From: Bacteroides rodentium JCM 16496
GTDB lineage: Bacteria > Bacteroidota > Bacteroidia > Bacteroidales > Bacteroidaceae
Direction: 5' to 3'
Assembly (NCBI RefSeq): GCF_000614125.1
Contig: NZ_BAKJ01000001.1
Location: 152,489-216,488, forward strand
Length of the DNA: 64,000 bases
In this document: one piece after another, positions 18,404 through 27,696 of the stretch
Layout of the letters: each line of letters begins with the position of its first letter
How positions within the stretch are numbered: position 1 is the first letter of the stretch
Made by a program: the position numbers and the translations under genes
The notes under the pieces: model-generated
What the model was told of the DNA's origin: nothing
The model's database searches: none
What the model saw: the letters and a program-made list of their open reading frames with translations, nothing else

Positions 18404-20857
18404 ATGAGGGAATATTTAAAGAATATCGCTTTATCCGTCAGTCTGCTTTGCGCCCCTGCTGTCATGCTTCATGCCCAAGTAGATGAAAAGCTGAAAGCCG
18501 ACATCATCAGCACGGGATACGTGCATAGTCCGTTGCCGATTGACGAAACCAAAGCTTTCGAGACATTCGGCTTGAAAAAGAAAGTGCTGGAAACTGTGAT
18601 GCTGTGTGATATGGAGGATTTCTCCAAATGGTCGCACAAGGGTGTCGGAACCATCGGGCTGACTGACGAACGTTGCAAGCAGGGCAAGCACAGCCTGCGC
18701 CTGGAAGCTCCCGCCCATCCGGAAAAGATATTGGGCTGGGGATTGGGGCGCGGCACCTGTATGGCCTCTTTCGATGTGGGTGGTGCCAACTGGGAGGGTT
18801 ACAACCGTTTACACTTCTACGTCTATCCCTCGTGCGAAGGAGCACGCAGCATCTACCTGAACCTCTACGTGGAGAACGATGGCGAGATTAAGGTGCCCGA
18901 CCGCTACGGACGGGAGGGATACCACGAGATTAATTTGAAGAACGGCCAATGGAACGAGTGCTTCGTGGAGATGACCGGCCTGGCCCGCGACAAGGTGACG
19001 AAGCTGTCGTTTGCCATCGAAGTGTTCGGACAAGAGAGCACCATGGGCGATGTGTTGCGCTTCGACGTGGACGATGTGAAGCTGCAGACCGTGGATAACC
19101 CGGAGACCGTGCGCGGATGGAAGCCGGCGCAGAACCGCATCCTCTTTTCCACCACCGGCTATACGCCCGATGGAGAGAAGGGCGCCATTGTCAATGTGGC
19201 GAACCATGATGGCACGTTCCGGTTGAAAGACGCCCGCACGCAGGCGGTGGTTTTCACCGGACAGGTGCGCAAAGAGAAGAGCAGGCTGGGTGAGTTCGAG
19301 ACCGTCGATTTCTCCGACTTCCGGACACAGGGACAGTACGTCATCCAGGTGGGCGACGTGGTGACACTGCCGTTTTATATCAACAAAGATGTGTGGGACG
19401 ACTCTGCCTGGCGCATCCTGAACTTCCTCTTTTGCGAACGGTGCGGTTATCCCGTTCCCGGCAAGCACGGTGCTTGCCATACCGACCTGCACGCCACCTA
19501 CAACGGACAGATTATTCCTTTCAACGGCGGTTGGCACGATGCCGCCGACATGTCACAGCAGACCCTGCAGACGGGTGAGATTTCGTATGCGTTGCTGCAG
19601 ATGGCTTCGCGTGCCCGCGAAAAAGGAGAGACCGACCTCTACAACCGTATGATGGAGGAGGCCCTTTGGGGCATCGACTACGTGATGCGGAGCCGACTGG
19701 GCAACGGCATGCGCCTGCAAGGCTGGGGCACCAATCTCTGGACGGACGGAAAGATTGGCACCGACGATGATGCGGCCCGCCGTGAGGTGCGTGTGCATGA
19801 CGGTGCACTCGAAAACTTCCTGCTGGCGGGCATCGAGGCGTATGCGGCACAGCTGGTTGACAACGACTCCGCCCTAAAAGGAAAACTGGCGAAGATAGCC
19901 CGCGAGGACTTCGGATTTGCCGAGAAGCGCTTCGCCGAAAAGGGCTTTGCCGAGATTCGCGAACGCAACGACCACGGGCATGCCGCCATGGCATCCGAGA
20001 GCCAGTACCACGCCAACATCTCGTGGGCGGCAAGCATGCTCTACAAGCTGACCGGCGAACAGCAGTATGCCGACGAGGCTGTAAAAGCCATCCGCTACAC
20101 CTTGCAGTGCCAGCGCACCGAACCGCTGAAAGACAAAGACAAGACCTGCGGTTTCTTCTATCGCGACTTGGCAAAGAAATCCATTGTGCACTATACGCAC
20201 CAGTCGCGCGACTATGCCTACATGGAAGCCCTTGCCGCCCTCTGCGAGACACAGCCCGCCCATGCTGAGCGTGACCGGTGGATTCGTGCCATGAAACTTT
20301 ACGGCGGTTATCTGAAAAACATCATGAAGCATGTATATCCTTATGGAATGCTGCCCAGCGGCATCTATCACAAGGACGAAGTGAAAGACTCCGTCAACTT
20401 CTATGCCGTTCAGGTGGGTATCCGCAGCGGTGCCGATAAGGATTTCAAGGAGCAGCTTGAAAACGGCATCCGTCTGGATAAGGAGCATTATTTGAGAATT
20501 TTCCCGGTCTGGTTCTCGTTCAAAGGAAATATTGCCGTACATTTGTCTACCGGAAAGGCTGCGGCTATTTGTGCCAGAGTATTGGAGGACAAGGCACTGA
20601 AAGACATTGCGGAACAGCAGCTCTTCTGGATTGTGGGCAGGAATCCTTTCGGACAGTCCATGATTTACGGTGAGGGAAGCAATTATCCGCAGCTCTACAC
20701 GGCACTGCCCGGAGAGACGGTGGGAGAGATACCGGTAGGCATGCAGTCCTACTTCAACGAAGATGCCCCCTACTGGCCGCAGTTCAATACCGCGACCTAC
20801 AAGGAGGTATGGGGCGCTTCGGCCGCCCGTTGGCTGATGTTGGTTTCTGAATTTTAA
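18404..20857 (+). CDS. Glycoside hydrolase family 9 enzyme with N-terminal beta-sandwich domains
   Basis: Protein of 817 residues from the ATG at 18404; the frame is open from 18332 but that part has no signal peptide. Signal peptide 1-25 (cut after MLHAQ), a carbohydrate-binding-like beta-sandwich at about 50-220, a CelD-type Ig-like domain at about 240-330 and an (alpha/alpha)6 catalytic domain from about 340. The GH9 active-site Asp pair is seen as NGGWHDAADMS, and the general acid as Glu in TYKEVWGASAARW near the C-terminus; NPFGQSMIYGEG is also typical. GH9 includes endoglucanases and at least one known exo-beta-D-glucosaminidase. The next gene is a HGSNAT-like acyltransferase, which makes an amino-sugar substrate worth considering (inference). 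Confidence 0.88.
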   Translation: MREYLKNIALSVSLLCAPAVMLHAQVDEKLKADIISTGYVHSPLPIDETKAFETFGLKKKVLETVMLCDMEDFSKWSHKGVGTIGLTDERCKQGKHSLRLEAPAHPEKILGWGLGRGTCMASFDVGGANWEGYNRLHFYVYPSCEGARSIYLNLYVENDGEIKVPDRYGREGYHEINLKNGQWNECFVEMTGLARDKVTKLSFAIEVFGQESTMGDVLRFDVDDVKLQTVDNPETVRGWKPAQNRILFSTTGYTPDGEKGAIVNVANHDGTFRLKDARTQAVVFTGQVRKEKSRLGEFETVDFSDFRTQGQYVIQVGDVVTLPFYINKDVWDDSAWRILNFLFCERCGYPVPGKHGACHTDLHATYNGQIIPFNGGWHDAADMSQQTLQTGEISYALLQMASRAREKGETDLYNRMMEEALWGIDYVMRSRLGNGMRLQGWGTNLWTDGKIGTDDDAARREVRVHDGALENFLLAGIEAYAAQLVDNDSALKGKLAKIAREDFGFAEKRFAEKGFAEIRERNDHGHAAMASESQYHANISWAASMLYKLTGEQQYADEAVKAIRYTLQCQRTEPLKDKDKTCGFFYRDLAKKSIVHYTHQSRDYAYMEALAALCETQPAHAERDRWIRAMKLYGGYLKNIMKHVYPYGMLPSGIYHKDEVKDSVNFYAVQVGIRSGADKDFKEQLENGIRLDKEHYLRIFPVWFSFKGNIAVHLSTGKAAAICARVLEDKALKDIAEQQLFWIVGRNPFGQSMIYGEGSNYPQLYTALPGETVGEIPVGMQSYFNEDAPYWPQFNTATYKEVWGASAARWLMLVSEF

Positions 20858-20869
20858 AGTTGAAAAGAT

Positions 20870-22095
20870 ATGAATGACAAGACTGTTTATTCGCGGCGTA
20901 ACCTTGCCATCGACATGCTGAGGGCGTTGACCATGTTCACCATGATTTTTGTCAACGACTTCTGGAAAGTGCATGACGTGCCCCATTGGCTGGAGCATGC
21001 CGCTTATGGGGAAGATTTTATGGGGCTGGCGGATATCGTATTCCCCTGCTTTTTGTTTGCGGTGGGAATGTCCATACCTTACGCCATTGAGCGCAGATAT
21101 GCCAAGGGCTTCTCGGCAGAGTCCACCTTGGGGCATATCCTTTCCCGCACCTTTGCCTTGCTGGTGATGGGGGCATTTATAACGAACTCGGAGTTCCGGC
21201 TTTCACCGGAAGCTCCCTATCCGATAGGAGTATACTGGTTCTTGATGGCCATAGGCTTTATCGGTGTGTGGAACCAATATCCGAAACCGGCTTCCGGCAC
21301 TCAGAAGAACCTTTTCCGTGCTTTTAAGATAATCGGAGTATTGGTTCTTCTCTACCTTGCCTTCACGTTCCGCAATCCGCAGGGAGGTGTATTCGGTGCC
21401 TATTGGGGAATATTGGGCTCCATCGGCTGGACCTATCTGGTATGTGCCGTCATCTATATCTTCAGCCGTGACCGGTTGCAGTATCTGCTGCCTGCCTGGG
21501 GTACCTTTATCCTGATATGCCTGCTGGGTACGCCTTTGCGCGAGGGCTTTGGCGGTGAGGCTATCCTTGCCTTTCCCGAACGCAACTTCTATCAGGGCAT
21601 GTTGTCCATCCTGCATATCGGCAACGGGGCTTTACCCGCATTTACAATGGGAGGTGTCATCCTTTCCATTCTCAGCGCCCGCTATGCCGGCAAGGGTGAC
21701 GGCTGGAAACTCCGCAATGGGCTGACGGTTGCCGTTCTGCTTCTGCTGGCCGGCATCGGGACACACCATTTCTGGATTGTGGCCAAGATAGGTGGCACTC
21801 CTCCCTGGGTGTTCTATGTAACTGCCATTTCCGTGGGGCTCTACACCCTGCTCGGCTATCTGGTCAGCCATCAGGTCACGGCTGGTTCAACCTGATACGC
21901 CCTGCCGGAACGGCTACGCTGACCACTTATCTGGTACCTTATGTCTTCTATGGCTTTGCCGATGTGACCGGTGTTGTCCTGCCGGACTGGTTCACACATG
22001 GATTCATGGGGCTGGTCAACTGCCTCTGTTTCGCCTTTGTGGTAATCGGCGTTACCTGGGTGATGGAAAAACTGCATGTTAAACTTAAAATTTAG
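20870..22095 (+). CDS. DUF5009 / heparan-alpha-glucosaminide N-acetyltransferase-like membrane protein, frameshifted
   Basis: About 408 residues after repair, almost all in hydrophobic segments (roughly 10 membrane helices). It starts with RRNLAIDMLRALTMFTMIFVND and FPCFLFAVGMSIPYAIERR, the conserved opening of the COG4299/DUF5009 family, whose human relative HGSNAT moves an acetyl group across the lysosomal membrane onto terminal glucosamine. The first frame stops at 21895; restoring a lost G near 21875 (CAGGGTCAC) continues as HGWFNLIRPAGTATLTTYLVPYVFYG and ends at 22095. It follows GH9 by 12 bases and precedes the GHL10 gene by 5, so it is in the operon. Substrate is unknown. Confidence 0.82.
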
Positions 22096-22100
22096 ATAGA

Positions 22101-23500
22101 ATGAAAAAGAGCTTTTTACCTGCATTCTTGCTGCTGTTCCTTGCGCTGGGCATGTTCTCGTGCCAGCAGGGAGCTAAGGAAACAACCAAGGAATATCCCA
22201 TGTTCTGGACGTGGCTGGACTATCGTCCCGGCATGAACTTCGACTCCATCTGCCAAGTGATGAACGACATCGGCATGGACGGAATTATGCTGAATGCGCC
22301 GACTCCCGACGATTACCGGGCTGCCATACCGGTTGCCCATAAACACGGAATCGAAGTGTATGCCTGGCTATGGACCATGAACCTGGAACACGACCGTGAC
22401 AAGATATTGAAGGAACATCCCGAATGGTTCAGCGTGAACCGTAACGGCAAGAGCCTGGCAGACACTACCGCCTATGTAGCTATTACAAGTTTCTCTGCCC
22501 GGCATTGCCCGAAGTCCGCGAGTTCATCAAGGAAAAAATCAAGGCCTACTGCGAAGTGGAAGGCTTGAACGGCATTGCCATCGACTATCATCGTTTTGTG
22601 GATGTGGTGCTTCCCACCACCTTGTGGCCCCATTATGGCATTGTGCAGGACCGTGAATACGCTGCGTGGGATTACGGTTACCATCCGGAGATGCTCAGGT
22701 TGTTCAAGGAGCAGTACGGTTATGACCCCCGCGAGCAGGAAGACCCTTCGCTTGATGTGAAGTGGCGCCAGTTCCGTTGCGACCAGATAACCGAAGTGGC
22801 CAATATGATTGCCGAAGTGGTGCACTCCTACGGCAAGACAATGGCTGCCTCCCCGTTCCCCACCCCGAAGATGGCTTCACGCATGGTGCGCCAGGACTGG
22901 GGCAAATGGAACCTCGACATCGTGTTCCCGATGGTTTACCATACCTTCTATACGGGCGATGCCAGCTTCATTTCCGACTGTACGGTTGAGAATGTACGCG
23001 ACAAGAACGACATGACCACACTATACTGCGGCATGACCGCCACGGACGGGCCGATGATGTTTGAGTGCATGGATGCCGCCTTGAACAACGGCGCCCAGGG
23101 AATTGCCGTATTTACGATGCTCGGTCTGCGTTCTCCGGAGGTGAAGAAGCAGTTCAAGGCTTATACGGACAGTGTCAGAGCCGTGCGTGCCGCCAACGGT
23201 GGAGTGATAAAGGCAACCTATCCTAAGGTGGCCGAACCGGATCCGTTCAAACACCAAGGCATTATGAAACTGATGCAGGAACGCATGCAGCAAATCATAG
23301 CCACGGCTGCCGGGAAGGAAGAGCTGGCTCCGCTGGCACTGGGCGAGTACAAGGAGATGGATTCCTACGACGCAACACGCTGTTATCAGGTGGTAGACAA
23401 TAATAGCAAGACTACTTTTGATGTGACGTTCTATCTTTACGGCGATGTCGTTTCCGGATGGGATGTAACAGCGGCAGACAAGGATTCTTCTAAGAAATGA
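22101..23500 (+). CDS. GHL10-type glycosyl-hydrolase-like lipoprotein (TIM-barrel), frameshifted in this sequence
   Basis: About 466 residues after repair. The signal peptide has a lipobox (GMFSC, Cys near 21). The body looks like a (beta/alpha)8 barrel of the hypothetical glycosyl-hydrolase-like group (GHL10/DUF187): PMFWTWLDYRP, DGIMLNAPTPDDY, GIEVYAWLWTMN, LNGIAIDYHRFVD, TMAASPFPTP and DIVFPMVYHTFY mark successive strands. Frames 22101-22568 and 22505-23500 join near 22480, where a lost A restores VDYYKFLCPALPEVREF. Activity is not known for this group; the Asp in AIDYHRF is a candidate catalytic residue. It overlaps the next gene by four bases. Confidence 0.78.
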
Positions 23501-24249
23501 AAGGACGTTTTATGATAGTGAGAGATTACGGGAGCAAACTTTTTCTGCTCTTGGTGTTTTCGATGGTAGGCATGGTTTATTGCAATGCTCAGAGTGGAAA
23601 GAGTTTGTCCGTAAGGAAAGTAATGTGTACGGCTTCACCGGAAGGTGGGGCTGTGCCGTCCTTGCTGGACGAAAACGGGATAGAGTTTCAGCCCCTTGAT
23701 GTGGTCAACTGGAAAGACTATCCCTACAAGCCGGAAGTGAGTTTCCGCATTGCCCATACCGGGCATGAGATCCTGCTCCACTATAAAGTGAAGGAAGCCG
23801 ATGTGCGTGCTGTGGCTGCCGGAGACAATGGCCGGGTATGGGAAGATGCTTGCGTGGAATTCTTTGTATCTCCCGAAGGCGATGATTGCTATTACAATTT
23901 CGAGTGCAACTGCATTGGCAGGTTGCTGGTTCAGGGAGGTGCAGTCAATGAGCGTCGTCCCACGGCAAGCCCGGAGGTGCTGGGTATGGTGAAACGTTGG
24001 AGCTCGTTGGGTAGCGAGCCTTTTGAGGAACATCCGGGTGAGTGCAGCTGGGAACTGGTGATGGTCATTCCCGTTTCTGCTTTCTTCAAGCATTCCGTCG
24101 ATTCTTTGGATGGAAAAACAATGAAAGGGAATTTCTACAAGTGTGGTGACAAACTCCAGACTCCCCATTTCCTTTCTTGGAACCCTATCCTGCTGAAACA
24201 GCCTATGTTTCATTGCCCCGCCTACTTCGGAACGTTGTCTTTTGAATAG
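23497..24249 (+). CDS. CBM9-like carbohydrate-binding domain protein
   Basis: Protein of 250 residues with a signal peptide (cut near YCNAQ, residue 32) and a single beta-sandwich domain of the family-9 (DOMON-like) type: HEILLHYKVKEADVRAV, NGRVWEDACVEFFVSPEG and YYNFECNCIGRLL are the characteristic strands. In this family the domain binds sugar ends, but many Bacteroides single-domain members have no assigned role. Its ATG overlaps the stop of the GHL10 gene, so the two are translationally linked. It closes glycan locus 1. A lost enzyme role cannot be excluded. Confidence 0.8.
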   Translation: MKGRFMIVRDYGSKLFLLLVFSMVGMVYCNAQSGKSLSVRKVMCTASPEGGAVPSLLDENGIEFQPLDVVNWKDYPYKPEVSFRIAHTGHEILLHYKVKEADVRAVAAGDNGRVWEDACVEFFVSPEGDDCYYNFECNCIGRLLVQGGAVNERRPTASPEVLGMVKRWSSLGSEPFEEHPGECSWELVMVIPVSAFFKHSVDSLDGKTMKGNFYKCGDKLQTPHFLSWNPILLKQPMFHCPAYFGTLSFE

Positions 24250-24320
24250 TCTGGGCACGGACTCATCTTCTATACCACGACTTATTGAGCTGATAGCTGC
24301 GAAATTATGCGTTTTTTTCA

Positions 24321-24328
24321 TACCTTTG
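24321..24328 (+). promoter_or_regulatory. Probable -7 box for prfB
   Basis: Reads TACCTTTG, a match to TAnnTTTG. It lies after the in-frame codon at 24307, which supports the later prfB start at 24400. The -33 element is not clear. Confidence 0.5.
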
Positions 24329-24357
24329 CCGTCCGAAGTGGGATTGATAATACCAAC

Positions 24358-24395
24358 TTCAATCGTCAAATCGTAAATTGTCAAATCGTAAATAG
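24358..24395 (+). repeat. Leader repeat of the AATCGTCAAATCGTAAAT family
   Basis: Contains two tandem copies of the unit TCAAATCGTAAAT and the preceding AACTTCAATCGT seen at the inner edge of the dgt-dut element (in reverse complement). It ends five bases before the prfB ATG. Only one end of the inverted element is present here. Confidence 0.7.
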
Positions 24396-24399
24396 ACTC

Positions 24400-25515
24400 A
24401 TGATTACCGCAGAACAACTGAAAGATATCAAAGAACGTACCGAGGCGTTGAACCGCTATCTGGACATTGAAGGAAAGAAAATACAGGTGGAAGAAGAGCA
24501 GCTCCGCACCCAGGCTCCCGGTTTCTGGGACGACCAGAAGGCTGCCGAGGCTCAGATGAAGAAAGTGAAAGGCTTGCAGCAATGGATTTCCGGCTACAAT
24601 GAGGTAAAGACCTTGACTGACGAGGTACAACTGGCTTTCGACTTTTACAAAGACGAACTGGTGACTGAAGAGGAAGTGGACGATGCCTATGCCAAGGCAA
24701 TCACTGCTGTCGAGGCCCTCGAACTCAAGAATATGCTTCGCGAGGAAGCCGACCAGATGGACTGTGTGCTGAAAATTAACTCTGGTGCCGGTGGTACGGA
24801 GAGCCAGGACTGGGCAAGCATGCTGATGCGTATGTATCTGCGCTATGCCGAGACTCACGGCTATAAGGCTACTATCGCCAACCTGCAGGAAGGAGACGAG
24901 GCAGGTATCAAGACTTGTACCATCGAGATTTCCGGCGATTATGCCTACGGCTACCTGAAAGGTGAGAACGGTGTACACCGCCTGGTACGTGTTTCGCCCT
25001 ACAATGCCCAGGGCAAGCGTATGACTTCTTTTGCATCCGTGTTTGTCACTCCTTTGGTAGATGATACCATCGAGGTGAACATCGAACCTGCCCGCATGTC
25101 ATGGGATACCTTCCGAAGCGGTGGTGCCGGTGGACAGAACGTCAATAAGGTAGAATCCGGTGTCCGTCTGCGCTATCAGTATAAGGACCCATATACGGGC
25201 GAAGAGGAAGAAATCCTGATTGAAAATACCGAGACGCGAGACCAGCCCAAGAATCGCGAGAATGCTCTCCGCCTTCTCCGTTCCATGCTTTACGACAAGG
25301 AACTCCAGCACCGCATGGCCGAGCAGGCAAAGGTGGAAGCCGGTAAGAAGAAAATCGAATGGGGTAGCCAGATTCGTAGCTACGTCTTCGACGACCGCCG
25401 CGTGAAGGACCACCGTACCAACTTCCAGACCAGTGACGTGAACGGCGTGATGGATGGAAAGATAGACGGCTTTATCAAAGCTTACCTGATGGAATTCGCG
25501 GGAAGCGGAGAATAA
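24400..25515 (+). CDS. prfB: Peptide chain release factor 2
   Basis: Protein of 371 residues from the ATG at 24400 (MITAEQLKDI). Recognises UGA and UAA stop codons and triggers peptide release. The GGQ motif is in SGGAGGQNVNKVESG near residue 245. The stop-codon recognition site, SPF in Escherichia coli RF2, reads SPY here (VRVSPYNAQGKR). There is no in-frame UGA and no +1 programmed frameshift near codon 25: the region LNRYLDIEGKK is read straight through. An upstream in-frame extension to 24307 covers the promoter and repeat and is not expected to be translated. Confidence 0.95.
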   Translation: MITAEQLKDIKERTEALNRYLDIEGKKIQVEEEQLRTQAPGFWDDQKAAEAQMKKVKGLQQWISGYNEVKTLTDEVQLAFDFYKDELVTEEEVDDAYAKAITAVEALELKNMLREEADQMDCVLKINSGAGGTESQDWASMLMRMYLRYAETHGYKATIANLQEGDEAGIKTCTIEISGDYAYGYLKGENGVHRLVRVSPYNAQGKRMTSFASVFVTPLVDDTIEVNIEPARMSWDTFRSGGAGGQNVNKVESGVRLRYQYKDPYTGEEEEILIENTETRDQPKNRENALRLLRSMLYDKELQHRMAEQAKVEAGKKKIEWGSQIRSYVFDDRRVKDHRTNFQTSDVNGVMDGKIDGFIKAYLMEFAGSGE

Positions 25516-25595
25516 ATTTTTTCTCTTTCATTTGCATTCTTCCCGAATTTCTTCTTACTTTGTTCATCGTTGAACTTTAAACTATAAAACACACC

Positions 25596-25730
25596 ATGGG
25601 AAAAAGTAAAAAGAAAGCAATGCACAGCCAGAAGGAAGAGCAACAAGCCAAGAAAGTGATGATGACGATGGGAGTAATAGCCATTGTATTGGTCATTGCC
25701 ATGTTCGTGGCTTACTCTTACTGGGGCTGA
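25596..25730 (+). CDS. Small single-pass membrane protein (44 residues)
   Basis: Short ORF starting MGKSKKKAMHSQKEEQQAKK and ending in a hydrophobic segment (residues 22-41, rich in Met, Val, Ile and Ala) and SYWG. The basic, soluble N-terminus followed by one membrane helix suggests an inner-membrane small protein with the N-terminus in the cytoplasm. It sits between prfB and the CYTH gene, with its stop 19 bases before the CYTH start, so the two may be co-transcribed. No family is recognised. The start codon has no rival in the frame. Confidence 0.65.
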   Translation: MGKSKKKAMHSQKEEQQAKKVMMTMGVIAIVLVIAMFVAYSYWG

Positions 25731-25749
25731 TAAAATCACTGGAAACGAC

Positions 25750-26217
25750 ATGCCGCAGGAGATAGAACGGAAATTCCTCGTGACGGGAGAATACAAGCCA
25801 CAAGCGTATGCACACAGCCGTATCGTACAAGGATACATCAGCAGTGCACGTGGACGGACGGTACGGGTGCGCATCCGCGATGAACGGGGATTTCTCACCA
25901 TCAAGGGTGCATCCAATGAATCGGGAACCAGCCGCTACGAGTGGGAAAAGGAAATTCCGCTGTGCGAAGCGCGGGAATTGCTGAAACTGTGCGAACCGGG
26001 TGTCATCGACAAGACCCGTTACCTGGTGCGCAGCGGACAGCACGTCTTTGAGGTGGATGAATTCTATGGCGAGAACGAAGGGCTGACTGTGGCCGAGGTG
26101 GAACTCTCCTCGGAAGACGAGCCTTTCGTGAAACCTGCATTCATCGGACGGGAGGTGACGGGAGACGTCCGCTACTATAACTCGCAACTGATGAAGCACC
26201 CTTTCACCACGTGGTAA
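25750..26217 (+). CDS. CYTH-domain protein (triphosphate tunnel metalloenzyme family)
   Basis: Protein of 155 residues from ATG 25750; the open frame to 25684 overlaps the small membrane-protein gene and lacks family similarity. The signature ExExK motif is at the start: QEIERKFLV. Other tunnel residues follow: RVRIRDERGFLTIKG, SRYEWEKEIP, KTRYLV and EVDEFYGENEGLTVAEVEL. Single-domain bacterial members usually hydrolyse tripolyphosphate or thiamine triphosphate; some are adenylate cyclases. The specific substrate cannot be told from sequence. The MgtC-like gene follows after 34 bases. Confidence 0.88.
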   Translation: MPQEIERKFLVTGEYKPQAYAHSRIVQGYISSARGRTVRVRIRDERGFLTIKGASNESGTSRYEWEKEIPLCEARELLKLCEPGVIDKTRYLVRSGQHVFEVDEFYGENEGLTVAEVELSSEDEPFVKPAFIGREVTGDVRYYNSQLMKHPFTTW

Positions 26218-26251
26218 CAAACCAATTGTATGCCGTACTTGTTTAATCGTC

Positions 26252-27547
26252 ATGGAGAAACTTTACGACTACCTGCCAAGAGAACTGGTCACCTTCCTTT
26301 TGGTCACCGTATTCTCTTTACTCATCGGGCTTTCACAGCGTAAAATCAGCTTGAAGCGCGAAGGGGAAACTACGCTTTTCGGTACCGACCGCACTTTCAC
26401 CTTTATAGGCATTCTGGGCTATCTGCTCTATATACTCGACCCTACGGGCTATCGTCTGTTCATGGGAGGAGGAGCCATTCTGGGACTGCTGCTCGGACTG
26501 AACTATTATGTAAAGCAGTCACAGTACCATGTGTTCGGAGTAACCACCATCATCATTGCACTCATCACCTACTGCATTGCTCCCATTGTGGCCACACAGC
26601 CGTCGTGGTTCTACGTCATGGTCATAGTGACCGTCCTGCTTTTCACCGAGCTGAAACACACCTTCACGGAACTGGCCCAGCGCATGAAGAACGACGAGAT
26701 GATTACGCTTGCCAAGTTCCTTGCTATCAGCGGCATTATCCTGCCGATGCTGCCCAATGAGAACCTTATTCCCGGCATCAACCTGACGCCATACAGTATT
26801 TGGCTGGCCACGGTGGTTGTATCGGGCATTTCCTACCTTTCTTATCTGTTGAAGCGCTATGTCTTCCATGAGTCGGGCATTCTGGTTTCGGGCATCGTGG
26901 GAGGCTTGTACAGCAGCACGGCTACCATTTCCGTACTGGCGCGAAAGAGCCGCAAGGCCTCTGCGCAGGATGCTCCCGAATATGTGGCGGCCATGTTGTT
27001 GGCGGTCAGCATGATGTTCCTCCGTTTCTTGATATTGATAGGTATTTTCAGCCGGGAGACGCTACTGGCCATTTATCCCTACCTGCTGATAATGTCGGTG
27101 GTGACGGCAGCCGTGGCATGGTATCTGCATTCCAAGCGGAAACGGGTGGACGACGGCACGCAGACCACGGAGGACGAGGACGGCAGTAACCCGTTGGAGT
27201 TCAAGGTAGCGCTGATTTTTGCCATGCTGTTTGTGGTGTTCACTATCTTGACCCACTATACGCTGGTGTATGCCGGCACGGGTGGACTGAACCTGCTCTC
27301 TTTCATTTCGGGGTTCAGTGACATTACTCCTTTCATCTTGAACCTGCTTCAAGGAACGGGCAGTGTGGCGGTGCTGGTGATTACGGCTTGCAGCATGCAG
27401 GCTATTGTCAGCAATATAGCGGTAAACATGTGCTATGCGTTATTCTTTGCCGGCGGAAAAAGCCCTTTGCGCCCGTGGATATTGGGAGGATTTGGCTGTG
27501 TGATTGCCGCAAATATCTGTCTGTTACTTTTCTTCTATTTCCTCTAA
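26252..27547 (+). CDS. MgtC/SapB-domain and DUF4010 membrane protein
   Basis: Protein of 431 residues with about 11-12 predicted membrane helices. The N-terminal 150 residues match the MgtC/SapB domain (LVTFLLVTVFSLLIGLSQRK, then RTFTFIGILGYLLY); the C-terminal part from about residue 185 matches DUF4010 (LSYLLKRYVFHESGILVSGIVGGLYSS-type segments, then VSNIAVNMCYALFFAGGKSP). Related proteins are linked with magnesium stress or ion transport, but no transport has been shown for this combined form. It follows the CYTH gene and ends before a 149-base AT-rich gap leading to the beta-barrel receptor gene. Confidence 0.85.
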   Translation: MEKLYDYLPRELVTFLLVTVFSLLIGLSQRKISLKREGETTLFGTDRTFTFIGILGYLLYILDPTGYRLFMGGGAILGLLLGLNYYVKQSQYHVFGVTTIIIALITYCIAPIVATQPSWFYVMVIVTVLLFTELKHTFTELAQRMKNDEMITLAKFLAISGIILPMLPNENLIPGINLTPYSIWLATVVVSGISYLSYLLKRYVFHESGILVSGIVGGLYSSTATISVLARKSRKASAQDAPEYVAAMLLAVSMMFLRFLILIGIFSRETLLAIYPYLLIMSVVTAAVAWYLHSKRKRVDDGTQTTEDEDGSNPLEFKVALIFAMLFVVFTILTHYTLVYAGTGGLNLLSFISGFSDITPFILNLLQGTGSVAVLVITACSMQAIVSNIAVNMCYALFFAGGKSPLRPWILGGFGCVIAANICLLLFFYFL

Positions 27548-27604
27548 ATTGCTTTCTTTTTGCTTTTTTAACTCCGAAAGTCTCGTAAATGCATGAAAAG
27601 GGGC

Positions 27605-27612
27605 TATTTTTG
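27605..27612 (+). promoter_or_regulatory. Probable -7 box for the beta-barrel receptor gene
   Basis: Reads TATTTTTG, a match to TAnnTTTG, 85 bases before the start at 27697. No clear -33 element. Confidence 0.4.
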
Positions 27613-27696
27613 CCGAATTCATTGTGACAAAACTCTAACAGAATACGTCTAATTCCAAGACAATAAACATGAATAGTCACTAAATATAAAAACGCA

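Noticed and set aside
24307..24399. N-terminal extension of prfB
   Set aside because: It spans a good -7 box and a repeat element, and lacks similarity to release factors.
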